From contig OW203768.1 of assembly GCA_934045905.1 (NCBI GenBank), positions 21,466,770 through 21,530,769 of the forward strand: 64,000 nucleotides of DNA, in the 5' to 3' direction. The translations under genes were made by a program, and so were the position numbers. Position 1 is the stretch's first letter. The number at the start of each line of letters is the position of its first letter. This document shows positions 10,744 through 20,608 of this stretch, in pieces. The notes below the pieces were generated by a model. It was given only the letters and a program-made list of their open reading frames with translations, made no database searches and had not been told where the DNA came from. The DNA comes from Leuctra nigra (taxonomy: Eukaryota > Arthropoda > Insecta > Plecoptera > Leuctridae).

Positions 10744-11365
10744 GTTTCGTGCACTGAGAGTGTTCGTGTACACAGCAAGACTTGCTGTAGACATCAAGAG
10801 CTCAAGACAATCGAACTCTGACATGTGTTAGTGGTGTTTTACGTTGCACTGTTCTGCACATGCTAATGACAACGGCTGAATAACAATGATGATAGGGAGA
10901 TGATGGTTCGTGCACTGAGCGTGTTCGTGTACACAGCAAGACTTCAAGAGCTCAAGACAATCGAACTCTGACATGTGTTAGTGGTGTTTTACGTTGCACT
11001 GTTCTGCACATGCTAATGACAACGGCTGAATAACAATGATGATAGGGAGATGATGGTTCGTGCACTGAGCGTGTTCGTGTACACAGCAAGACTTCAAGAG
11101 CTCAAGACAATCGAACTCTGACATGTGTTAGTGGTGTTTTACGTTGCACTGTTCTGCACATGCTAATGACAACGGCTGAATAACAATGATGATAGGGAGA
11201 TGATGTTTCGTGCACTGAGAGTGTTCGTGTACACAGCAAGACTTGCTGTAGACATCAAGAGCTCAAGACAATCGAACTCTGACATGTGTTAGTGGTGTTT
11301 TACGTTGCACTGTTCTGCACATGCTAATGACAACGGCTGAATAACAATGATGATAGGGAGATGAT
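10744..11365. repeat. 150/161-bp tandem array of four units, derived in part from the SINE
   Basis: Four head-to-tail units run 10744-10904 (161), 10905-11054 (150), 11055-11204 (150) and 11205-11365 (161). The two outer units carry an extra 11-bp GCTGTAGACAT-type segment missing from the two inner ones. The end of each unit (ACGTTGCACTGTTCTGCA, CTAATGACAACGG, GGGAGATGATG) matches the tail of the SINE family in reverse orientation. The sequence after the array (GGTGGGAAGGAG) continues that SINE match, so a SINE insertion was caught in the amplification. Confidence 0.9.
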
Positions 11366-11399
11366 GAAGAACAAGTAGGTGGGAAGGAGACATACCAAA

Positions 11400-12347
11400 T
11401 GAAGGGGTTAGTACACAGTACACACATTTCAATAGTTCTGAAGCTCTCTTGAATAAACGAGATCAGAGTTTTGTCGAGTGCATTGCTGACTCGCAAATCT
11501 TTACAGTTCAGGACCTTGGGTTTTTAAAAGTTGGTGTAGCAAGTGTTTTACACATGGGAACAGTTCAGTTTGTAATTTCAAAATTAAAGCAGCCCTGGCG
11601 TATTCATGGGTGTCCCCAGAATTCCTGCAAGATGTTAAAGTTTAATGGGGGGTCTGGGGGAAGTGCCCAGCATATGCGGGTCTGGGGCGCATAGTACCGG
11701 ATTTATTTTGGTAAATGTTAACTGAATTCCAAGTATTTTGGTGCGTTTTTAAACGGAACATATATCCTAAAACAGGTATATTATTTTATGATCATACGCT
11801 CAGTCAGAAATTAACCCAAAATATCATATGTGAGGGAGGTAAAGTATTCACTTTTCTTGAAAAAGGGCAAACAAAACAAAGAAATACATTTTTTAGCATA
11901 CATTAACTTTTTCTTTTTGGCTCTTTTTTGGTTCATTTTTGCTTTGGGTCTTGTTAATTAGGCGCCAGTTATTCAACAAAACCGCGTAAATCTATGAAAT
12001 TTCCGATACGCTTGGAGACCATACCCGTGAACCAATTGATCTCAAATTTTAATGATGTTAGATAAAAGACAAACTTAGGGTTATTACTTGGCACATTTTT
12101 AAAATTAAATTTGATGCGGCAACCAGCGAGGCAAGAAAATATACTTTTTTTTAAACAAAAATCAACTAATTATTACTAATTAACAAAGCAAAAAATTAAA
12201 AATGTAGCAAGTGATATCCCTAAGTTTGTCTTTTACTAATTAGGATTAAATTTTTAAATCATTTCGTCAACTCATTTTGGCTCCAATCGTATCCAAATAA
12301 GTGCCTGCTCGCGTTAAAGAGGAAAGACAGAAATCGTATTAAATAAA
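11400..12347. other. AT-rich sequence without recognised genes
   Basis: Short open frames only. A G-rich patch at 11640-11695 resembles the sequence around 3870-3920 (GGGGTTTGGGGGCAAG-like), suggesting another old repeat. The phrase ATCCCTAAGTTTGTCTTTTA near 12220 is an inverted match to TAAAAGACAAACTTAGGG near 12065, giving a loose hairpin. Confidence 0.35.
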
Positions 12348-13172
12348 CTAGGAAAACGCTCAGTGTAACGCGTTGATGAGCGAGCACGGGTACGTGCAAA
12401 TTCTCGAACCGGAAATGCGTACACAACGCACAGAAAACATATACATCCATATTGAATTGATTATGATATCAACTTAAAAGTGTATGCTTTTCATCGGAAC
12501 TTTAAAATAGCATCTAAGCACCTGGTTCATAAAGCAAATCAGAATCAATTTTCAATTGGCACTGAAAAACATTCATTTCGATACTTCATTACTGACAGAT
12601 ATTAAAAATGTAAATAACTTCATACGTTCTTAACTGATTGGGATGAAATTTTGTAAAATAAGAGACAATATTGGTCTTAATGGTCTTATTGATCAAATAT
12701 GAGTTTGATCAGAATTATCGAAGACCGTTTTCATTTTTCAGCCTATCAGGAGATATTTATTTAAATTTTAACCAATGAATGGATTTCAAAAAAAAATATG
12801 GTATGCAAACAGAGAAGGTTGGTTTTACATGTGTACAACATTTCAGCTCGATCAAAGAAAAACACTGACCTGTATAGCCAAAATATGAGTTTGATCAGAT
12901 TTATCGAAGACCAGTTTCATTTTTCAACCTACCATCAGGAGATGTTTATTTAAATTTTACCCAATCAATTTTTTTTCAAAAAATTAGGGGTCAGCAAACA
13001 GAAAAGGATGTCTCCACATGTGTGCAAAATTTCAGCTCGATCGAAGAAAAACTCTGACCTGTATAGCGTCAGTAAACGGAAAAAAAATCAAAAAAAAAAA
13101 AAAAAAAAAAAAAAGAAAAACAGAGGTCCGTGCCAAAAGAGCCAAAAGGAGACGCTCGCTTCGCTCGCTCAA
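12348..13172 (+). mobile_element. CTAG-end dispersed repeat, near-complete copy
   Basis: It begins with CTAGGAAAACGCTCAGTGTA (12348 on), then the AACGCGTT palindrome and GATGAGCGAGCAC. It ends with an A-rich tract, GTGCCAAAAGAGCC and GACGCTCGCTTCGCTCGCTC. In between are two or more degenerate internal repeats built around ACCTATCAGGAGAT, CAAACAGA and CATGTGTGCAAAATTTCAGCTCGATC. The CTAG end is preceded by A, i.e. CTAG|T on the other strand, as in the other copies. The flanks share AATAAA (before 12348 and after about 13170), which may be a target duplication. The same subfamily continues at 44584-45147 and 63336-64000. Confidence 0.8.
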
Positions 13173-13229
13173 TAAACAAGGAAATAATATCAAATGATTG
13201 AGCATCTTGCAGTCAGATGTTAGTCCACT

Positions 13230-14990
13230 GTGACGTCATATGCAGGTACTCTCATGTGGCTCTTCTTCTTGTGTTGGTCTTGCGTGTAATGTGTCGAGGA
13301 GCGATTCCGTCACTCGTCTGCGCGCCATAGCTGTGAGCTGTGACGTCATATGCAGGTACTCTCATGTGGCTCTTCTTCTTGTGTTGGTCTTGCGTGTAAT
13401 GTGTAGAGGAGCGATTCCGTCACTCGTCTGCGCGCCATAGCTGTGAGCTGTGACGTCATATGCAGGCACTCTCATGTGGCTTCTTGTATTGGTCTTGCGT
13501 GTAATGTGTAGAGGAGCGATTCCGTCACTCGTCTGCGCGCCATAGCTGTGAGCTGTGACGTCATATGCAGGCACTCTCATGTGGCTCTTCTTCTTGTGTT
13601 GGTCTTGCGTGTAATGTGTAGAGGAGCGATTCCGTCACTCGTCTGCGCGCCATAGCTGTGAGCTGTGACGTCATATGCAGGCACTCTCATGTGGCTCTTC
13701 TTCTTGTGTTGGTCTTGCGTGTAATGTGTAGAGGAGCGATTCCGTCACTCGTCTGCGCGCCATAGCTGTGAGCTGTGACGTCATATGCAGGCACTCTCAT
13801 GTGGCTCTTCTTCTTGTGTTGGTCTTGCGTGTAATGTGTAGAGGAGCGATTCCGTCACTCGTCTGCGCGCCATAGCTGTGAGCTGTGACGTCATATGCAG
13901 GCACTCTCATGTGGCTCTTCTTCTTGTGTTGGTCTTGCGTGTAATGTGTAGAGGAGCGATTCCGTCACTCGTCTGCGCGCCATAGCTGTGAGCTGTGACG
14001 TCATATGCAGGCACTCTCATGTGGCTCTTCTTCTTGTGTTGGTCTTGCGTGTAATGTGTAGAGGAGCGATTCCGTCACTCGTCTGCGCGCCATAGCTGTG
14101 AGCTGTGACGTCATATGCAGGCACTCTCATGTGGCTCTTCTTCTTGTGTTGGTCTTGCGTGTAATGTGTAGAGGAGCGATTCCGTCACTCGTCTGCGCGC
14201 CATAGCTGTGAGCTGTGACGTCATATGCAGGCACTCTCATGTAGCTCTTCTTCTTGTGTTGGTCTTGCGTGTAATGTGTCGAGGAGCGATTCCGTCACTC
14301 GTCTGCGCGCCATAGCTGTGAGCTGTGACGTCATATGCAGGCACTCTCATGTAGCTCTTCTTCTTGTGTTGGTCTTGCGTGTAATGTGTAGAGGAGCGAT
14401 TCCGTCACTCGTCTGCGCGCCATAGCTGTGAGCTGTGACGTCATATGCAGGCACTCTCATGTAGCTCTTCTTCTTGTGTTGGTCTTGCGTGTAATGTGTA
14501 GAGGAGCGATTCCGTCACTCGTCTGCGCGCCATAGCTGTGAGCTGTGACGTCATATGCAGGCACTCTCATGTAGCTCTTCTTCTTGTGTTGGTCTTGCGT
14601 GTAATGTGTCGAGGAGCGATTCCGTCACTCGTCTGCGCGCCATAGCTGTGAGCTGTGACGTCATATGCAGGTACTCTCATGTGGCTCTTCTTCTTGTGTT
14701 GGTCTTGCGTGTAATGTGTAGAGGAGCGATTCCGTCACTCGTCTGCGCGCCATAGCTGTGAGCTGTGACGTCATATGCAGGCACTCTCATGTGGCTCTTC
14801 TTCTTGTGTTGGTCTTGCGTGTAATGTGTAGAGGAGCGATTCCGTCACTCGTCTGCGCGCCATAGCTGTGAGCTGTGACGTCATATGCAGGCACTCTCAT
14901 GTGACTTCTTGTGTTAGTCTTGCGTGTAATGTGTAGAGAGGCGATTAGCCCTGAGTGTTGTGCCGTCACTCGTCTGCGCGCAAGTGGTGT
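13230..14990. repeat. 110-bp satellite-like array, 16 copies, each with a TGACGTCA site
   Basis: Units start at 13230, 13340, 13450, 13555 and then every 110 bp to 14875. The third copy is 105 bp long because of a small deletion. Each unit contains TGACGTCATATGCAGG, GTGTTGGTCTTGCGTGTAAT and GCGATTCCGTCACTCGTC. Every copy keeps the full palindrome TGACGTCA, the CRE/ATF consensus, next to CATATG. The last copy is diverged and carries an insertion before the array fades near 14990. Short open frames inside are period artefacts. Confidence 0.97.
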
Positions 14991-15759
14991 TTGACCACGT
15001 GATCAAGTGGACGCGGCTAAAACAACAGCATCGTCACGGCCGAGCGGATCAAACATCGGCCCGGCTTCATGGATGTCCAACTCACTCCGCTCTTGACTCA
15101 TTGCAGGACCTAGCAGAGCTAGGAGGGATCTCAGAATTTCACTGCAGAGAAATCGTTCAAACTCGGCATAAGGGAAGGTATAGTCACAAAGAATTTTTGA
15201 TTTCAAGATTTTTTAAATTGATGTTGTATTTTAAAGTGTATTTTAAATGTTTAGTAAAAGCCTAATATCATATACTAAATATTTAAAAGTTTAGGAACTA
15301 ATGCTGATTTGTGTGACTTCGAGGTAGACTCAAATTAACCTTCTGGGCCGGATAGGTATATTGTCTTTAATTAATTTTGTATTCATTAAAATTTGCAAAT
15401 AAAATATGTTCTCTAATTAATTAATTGAAAAAAACTATTTAAGTATCATGCATGGTTCTAGTCTATTTCATAATATATAGTTGTGCTACAACCATTGATG
15501 AATACACCTCTACAACGATTTAAAATTTCAAATCTGTACCTCTAAAGGTTGCCAAGAAAAATGTTCCTAAAAATGTTCAATTAAACTAGGTAAAATCTTC
15601 TTGATTCTCCCCATAAAGAGTTTTATGTTTTATTTAACACTTTGAGGTATCAGATGTCGTAATGTACACTAGTGTATTCTTTAGTTCATAAAGAGTTTAA
15701 ATGGACGTTTACTCTTTGATTTTTCTAATTCTGCATGATTGAAGATAAATGTATTTTTG
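14991..15759. other. AT-rich sequence after the 110-bp array
   Basis: No convincing gene. An open frame of about 100 codons (14960-15265) begins inside the array and has no recognisable domain. Confidence 0.35.
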
Positions 15760-16200
15760 TGCGAGCGTCACCACGGTACTCTTATGACACTTTCTCTCTG
15801 TGTGATTGTTTTGTGTGTGTATTTTTGTCACCAGTGCCCAGGTCAAACCGTCCAACCAATCGATCTCAAATTGTTCACACATACCCGCTTTTTTAACAGG
15901 ATCTCATGATTTATTTTTAATACCTATTAAACTGGAACCGTTTGACCGATAAACTTTAAACTCTGCATGATCATCGGGAACAACATTTTAATTCATCTGT
16001 CACGGACATTTTATGCGTGGATGGAAATATTTTGTAAAATTTCTTTAAGGAAATTTTAGATATTTTATCACTACTTCTTTGACGTATTTTGTTTCTGCTC
16101 TTTCCAAGGGCTGTAGAGCAGAAACTTGCAAACGCATATGAATTCGCATGCAGTACTTGTGCTCGCTCATCAACGCGTTACACAGAGCGATCTCCTATAG
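15760..16200 (-). repeat. CTAG-end dispersed repeat, short reverse copy
   Basis: It starts with GCGAGCGTCACCACGGTACTCTTATG and ends with GTGCTCGCTCATCAACGCGTTACACAGAGCGATCTCCTA, the reverse of the family termini. The interior contains CCCAGGTCAAACCGTCCAACC and CATTTTATGCGTGG. The terminal CTAG is mutated. Confidence 0.65.
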
Positions 16201-16457
16201 TGTCTTGCTGCGTGAGGTGTGGTGCGTGCAGGGTGGTGTAGTAACACCATGGTCGAGGACGGAACACAATAAACATGGCGGTATTGTCTCACCTAACTCG
16301 GGATAATATTTATGATCGTGATCAGCATGTTGCTCTAATGCAGGTGGCAGTGTTTAACTATACCATGATCACACAAAATTGTTCACTCTAGATGAGAAGC
16401 TGAGGTCCTGTCATAATATTTGCTATATAGGTCTCTAAGTTTTCGAACCATTCATAT

Positions 16458-17221
16458 TAGAGGTGAGCGCGTGACGTGAGTCACGCGTGAGTCACGCGTG
16501 ACTCACGACTTTTAGCGTGACTGTGCGTGAGTGTGCACACCACTGCTAAAAGTCGTGCGTGAGTGTGCAAAGTTACTGGTCACGCGTGAATCGTGACACG
16601 CGTGTCACGCGTGACCAGTAACTTTGCCATTTCAGCTTCCCAAATTGGTTTCTATTTCGTGAAAAACAAAAAAATGCCCTGCGGGGCATGATTATTATTA
16701 ATTAAAAAAAAAACATTGTCAACAACAGATTTCTGTGCATTTTGGCCAGGGCTTATAGTGTTCAGGAAAGTTGCGATTGTTATTTCAAATTATGGACCCT
16801 TGATAAGCAAATTTAAATATTTTATGCATTCTATACGTTATCTATACGTTATTACTGGGTATAACATAAGAAAAGGGAGTAAATGTGGTCCGTGGCTAAG
16901 TTATATTTCTCATGCTACATTTGACTCAACAGTTATTTGTAAAAAAAGAGCTGTGTTGTGTATAAAAAATATGAGGACTGACCTGGAGGGACATCACCCA
17001 AACAAAGCATGAGACTTTGTAGTTATCAACGTGAGTGACTGTGCGTGAATTGTAATTCGTGAGTGTGCGTGAGCGTGCAAGAGTCCATACGATTTCCTGC
17101 GTGAGTGTGCGTGATCGTGAGTGAAATGCAGAACCCGCGTGCGTGAGTGTGCGTGAGTGGAATACGTGCCCGCGTGACGTGACCGCGCGTGAGTCAAAAA
17201 TCACTCACGCGCTCACCTCTA
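16458..17221. mobile_element. hAT-type non-autonomous element with perfect 8-bp target duplication
   Basis: The terminal inverted repeats are TAGAGGTGAGCGCGTGA at the left and its complement at the right. They are flanked by identical 8-bp ATTCATAT at 16450-16457 and 17222-17229. An 8-bp duplication and TAGAG-type ends are hallmarks of hAT transposons. Both subterminal regions are packed with GTGAGTGTGCGTGA and ACGCGTGA words in both orientations, as expected for transposase-binding subterminal repeats. The interior (about 16640-17020) encodes no transposase, so the element depends on a partner. Confidence 0.9.
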
Positions 17222-17309
17222 ATTCATATTAATGAAAATTTGAAAAATATATTTTTTTGTAAGACATATTTTTATTTTAAAAGAATAATATTAAATAAAT
17301 AATTATAAA

Positions 17310-17540
17310 TTGAACCAATCAACAGATTTCAACACATTTTCAGTCTGCAAGCCTCTGAGTTGGTAATATCTGTTTAAAATTTAAGCTCGATCGGGGAAAC
17401 GGTGACGTGAATACCGGCATCAACAGGAAACAAACAAACAAAAACAGAATATGTCCGTGCCAAAAGAACCGATTCATACTTTCCTTGTAATTCTGGTGAT
17501 CGCTTATCAATCAACGCGTTTACTCTGAGTTTTCGTAGTT
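17310..17540. repeat. Fragments of the CTAG-end repeat
   Basis: A piece reads TTTAAGCTCGATCGGGGAAAC and GTCCGTGCCAAAAGAACC (family right part, plus). It is followed by GCTTATCAATCAACGCGTTTACTCTGAG (family CTAG end, reverse). It looks like two truncated copies abutting. Confidence 0.5.
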
Positions 17541-17851
17541 TACATTTATGGGTTTTAACTAATTATTCGAAATTTCAAAATTGCCGCTCGAAGTCTGATG
17601 TTATCTGGAAGAGTAGTATTTCAGAAGACTGATGTTTTCTGAAAGAGTAGTATCAATTATTCGATCGTCAATGCTAAATTCTCCATAAGACAACTTCGCG
17701 CGGATGTCCGCGGGTATGACGACCGTCTCATCACTGGATTGCACTCATTGTCGCGCGGCGTTCCGATTTCACTGCCTCCTACATGACGGTCGTTTACTGA
17801 ATGTTCAGCTGACTAACATCCACCAGGCCGATGTCCAAGATGGTGCCGATG

Positions 17852-20067
17852 TATTTTATTTTATTTATTTATTTTATTTATTTAATTTTACACAGCTTTG
17901 GAAATAAATTTCCGGTGGCTGGAGATGGAATTACATATATAAAATACATTTAAGTGTTGTTACAATGCAATTGACAATATTCAAGAAATCAGATCTGGGA
18001 TTCATCGGAGAGTATATTCTCCAATTGGGCAGCGTCAGGTAGGGACTCCATCTTCTTCGCTGGCAAGCGGTTCCAGAGCCGACAAGTTCTACCCAGGAAT
18101 GAGTGTAGACCGATGTTCGTCTTGTATCGCCTTAGATTTAGTTTGAGGCTATGGTCATGCCGGGTGATGTTGGTTGAGAATGACCATAGCCCATCCAGGC
18201 CTTGCCAGGCTGGCTTCCTGCTTAAAGCTTTAAGAAGACAGCGGAGACCAACCTGACTTCTTCTCGTTGCCAGTGTTTCCCACCCCAGCTCTGTCAGGAG
18301 TTTGGTCACGCTGACATGTGGCCGTCCATTCTCCGTCGACCACCACCGCAGGTTGTTCGTGACGTGCCTCGCTGCTCGCCGCTGGACAATTTCGAGGTCA
18401 TAGGTCCTACACGAGGTATACGGATCCCATACCCCACAACAGTATTCGAGCAATGGTCGGATGAGACACTTGTAGGCGTGGGCTTTGGTGCGACGATGGC
18501 TACCACGGAGGTTCCTCATTACGAAGCTCAAATTTCTCTTCGCCTTACTGATAACTCTACCTATGTGGTTATTCCAGCTTAGATCTGATGAAAGTGTGAC
18601 TCCGAGATATTTACATGTTGATGATTTAACGAGGCTGTCTCCCTGGATATGATATGTAGTAGGTATTGGTGATCTTCTCCTGGTGAAACTGATTACTGTT
18701 GTTTTGCTGGTGTTTAATTTCATACCATTGACAGTACCCCAAGTGTTGATTTTGTCGATATCTTGCTGGAGTTGCAGCTGATCTTCTGTTCCCTTTATGG
18801 TGTAGTATACTATACAATCATCAGCAAAGAGGCGTATGTTGGTTTGCATATTGTCAGCTATATCATTTATGTATCCAGTGAAGAGAGTCGGACCTAAAAC
18901 TGATCCTTGCGGGACTCCGGATGTGACGTTTGCTAGATCTGATGTTGCTTCTCCTATTTGAACTCGCTGGGTTCTATTAGTTAGGAACTCACGAATCCAC
19001 TGTATCACTTTGTTATCCAGGTTCATTCCCATGATCTTGTCGAGTAAGCGATTATGTGGTACCACATCAAACGCCTTGGCGAAATCGATCAAGATTGCAT
19101 CCACTTGATCCCCTTGATCCAGTGCCTCAGCTAGCTCTTGAGTGAATACCGTAAGAGACGATTCACACGAATAGCCTTTCCTAAAGCCGTGTTGATTGTC
19201 AAACAGCCAGTTTTCCTCATTCCAGGTGGCGTGGATGTAATCCGTGATAATTCGCTCCAATAACTTGCAGACGATCGATGTATTGCTAATTGGACGGTAA
19301 TTAGCAGGATTATCACGGCTGCCGTTCTTGTAGATGGGTCGTACTGTGGCCGTTTTCCAATCTTCTGGGACTTCAGAGTTGTTGATGGATATGACGAAAA
19401 GTCGATGTCGATAAGGGGCAATAACAGATCCTCCGATTTTCAGCATTTGTGAAGTTATCCCGTCCGGGCCTGGTGACGTGTTTATTTTCAAGCGTTGTAT
19501 AGCAGATTTTATGGCACTGATGTTAATTGTGAAACTGTTCTGGTTGTTTGCGGACATGGCTTGAGGTAAGGATGTAGAGTTGGCTAAGCTCCAAATTGGA
19601 CTTGCACTAAATACCTTACTGTATGTGAGGTTTAGTAAGTTAGCTTTTTCAACATCCGTCGTTGCACTCTGGGCATCTGGACTCTTAAGAAGGGTTGGTA
19701 TTGAATTATTGTCACCCTTCTTTGAATTTACGTGCCTGTGAAAACGGTTCCAGTTTCCAGGTTTATCCACTTCCAATAATGTATGCATGTAATTATTGAG
19801 AGAAGTGCTTTTAAGGTCAAGGAGATCTCGGCTGAGATTTTTAAATTTGTCACTGGTGAATCTCGTGGAGTAAGCCTGTCTACACTTCTTTTTCAATTTT
19901 CGTATCTCTGTGTTGTAATACAGAGGGTCTGGATTATTGGCAAGTAATCGTTGTGGGACAAACTTGGATCTTGCAGTTTCTAGTAGTTCTTTGAAGCTAG
20001 TCCAGTAATTATGAATGTTCCCTGGTTGGTTGCTCCAGGAATCGAAGCAACCACAAAAGACGTGTGA
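17852..20067 (-). mobile_element. Non-LTR retrotransposon 1 (CR1/L2-like), 5' truncated, reverse strand
   Basis: It spans the reverse transcriptase frame (17989-20067), a short 3' UTR and a microsatellite-like tail. The tail reads as repeated AATAAATAAA on the minus strand at about 17852-17890. A simple-repeat tail rather than plain poly(A) is common in the CR1/L2 groups. The endonuclease part is missing, consistent with 5' truncation at insertion. No target duplication could be identified. Confidence 0.8.
17989..20067 (-). CDS. Reverse transcriptase of non-LTR retrotransposon 1 (5' truncated)
   Basis: The frame is open from a stop at 20068-20070 to the TGA at 17989-17991, about 690 codons. 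Since the element is 5' truncated, there is no true start. Reverse transcriptase motifs appear in order: SPGPDGITSQML, WKTATVRPIYKNGSRDNPANYRPIS, QHGFRKGYSCESSL, IDFAKAFDVVPH, SGVPQGSVLGPTLF, the catalytic FADD (18817-18828), KTTVISF and CKYLGVTLSSDLSW. The C-terminal region with CGVWDPY and RRAARHV is typical of CR1/L2-like elements. It copies element RNA into DNA by target-primed reverse transcription. No internal stop or frameshift is visible, so the copy is probably young. The upstream endonuclease domain is absent, so this copy cannot move by itself. Confidence 0.92.
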   Translation of the reverse strand, partial: SHVFCGCFDSWSNQPGNIHNYWTSFKELLETARSKFVPQRLLANNPDPLYYNTEIRKLKKKCRQAYSTRFTSDKFKNLSRDLLDLKSTSLNNYMHTLLEVDKPGNWNRFHRHVNSKKGDNNSIPTLLKSPDAQSATTDVEKANLLNLTYSKVFSASPIWSLANSTSLPQAMSANNQNSFTINISAIKSAIQRLKINTSPGPDGITSQMLKIGGSVIAPYRHRLFVISINNSEVPEDWKTATVRPIYKNGSRDNPANYRPISNTSIVCKLLERIITDYIHATWNEENWLFDNQHGFRKGYSCESSLTVFTQELAEALDQGDQVDAILIDFAKAFDVVPHNRLLDKIMGMNLDNKVIQWIREFLTNRTQRVQIGEATSDLANVTSGVPQGSVLGPTLFTGYINDIADNMQTNIRLFADDCIVYYTIKGTEDQLQLQQDIDKINTWGTVNGMKLNTSKTTVISFTRRRSPIPTTYHIQGDSLVKSSTCKYLGVTLSSDLSWNNHIGRVISKAKRNLSFVMRNLRGSHRRTKAHAYKCLIRPLLEYCCGVWDPYTSCRTYDLEIVQRRAARHVTNNLRWWSTENGRPHVSVTKLLTELGWETLATRRSQVGLRCLLKALSRKPAWQGLDGLWSFSTNITRHDHSLKLNLRRYKTNIGLHSFLGRTCRLWNRLPAKKMESLPDAAQLENILSDESQI

Positions 20068-20608
20068 TTAACTAACTAAAAACGTCATAAAAGTGTATTG
20101 TGTTCTGTTTTTAATAGGTACCATTGCAAATGTGACAGCTGACCACGAAAACTATGTGTTGTTCTTGTTAATCAAAACATGTGAAGTTGTGATTGCCATT
20201 GGATTTTACAAGATCTACCTACGTAACCTTGCGAATTACAGGCGATTGGGAGATTGAAGTAAGTTTCTAATTTTTTTCACTTGGTTTTTCCAGTAGTACT
20301 GGAGTGTCACTAATTTTGGATTGCCAAAGTTAGAAATGTTTCTATCAACGTATTGAACAATTGACGTGAACATAAAAGCTTGGATTTGCTGAATTTTATC
20401 TCGTTCACATATAGTCGTGTCTCTTGAATGTGCATTTATGGCACTTTTTAATTTTGAACTGAAAATTTGTACAGTCATTGACGCTACACCATTGTACTTT
20501 TCTAAAAGCCGTCCTTTATGACTGTACCTTTATGACTGTACCTACAGTTATTTGTGATTTCCCTAAGTCGCGAAGCATATATTATAGATTATAGATCCAT
20601 ATATATGT
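20068..20608. other. Spacer between the two retrotransposons
   Basis: Mostly AT-rich. A minus-strand open frame of 80 codons (20236-20478; contains FSSKLKSAINAHSRD and LVTLQYYWKNQVKKI) has reasonable amino-acid composition but no family I recognise. It could be part of an older element. ATATATGT at 20601-20608 is the candidate left target duplication of retrotransposon 2. Confidence 0.35.

Noticed and set aside
10140..10757. Long open frames of 114-192 codons with proline-rich repeats
   Set aside because: They lie on both strands of a 33-bp tandem array. A period divisible by three keeps frames open automatically, most lack a proper ATG and no domain is seen.
12348..13172. Calling the CTAG-end family a canonical Helitron
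   Set aside because: The CTAG|T end fits, but the other end does not start with TC, a clear 3' hairpin of usual form is not certain and one copy may have an AATAAA duplication. Left as Helitron/Helentron-like at most.
13230..14969. Identical 66-codon frames on the plus strand and 60-72-codon frames on the minus strand
   Set aside because: Translation of the 110-bp satellite units, not genes.
4980..14990. CRISPR-like repeat arrays
   Set aside because: Units are directly contiguous without unique spacers, there are no cas genes and the context is eukaryotic.
16716..17204. Open frames of 67-98 codons inside the hAT-type element
   Set aside because: The minus frames translate the TGTGCGTGAG subterminal repeats; the plus frame has no transposase motif.
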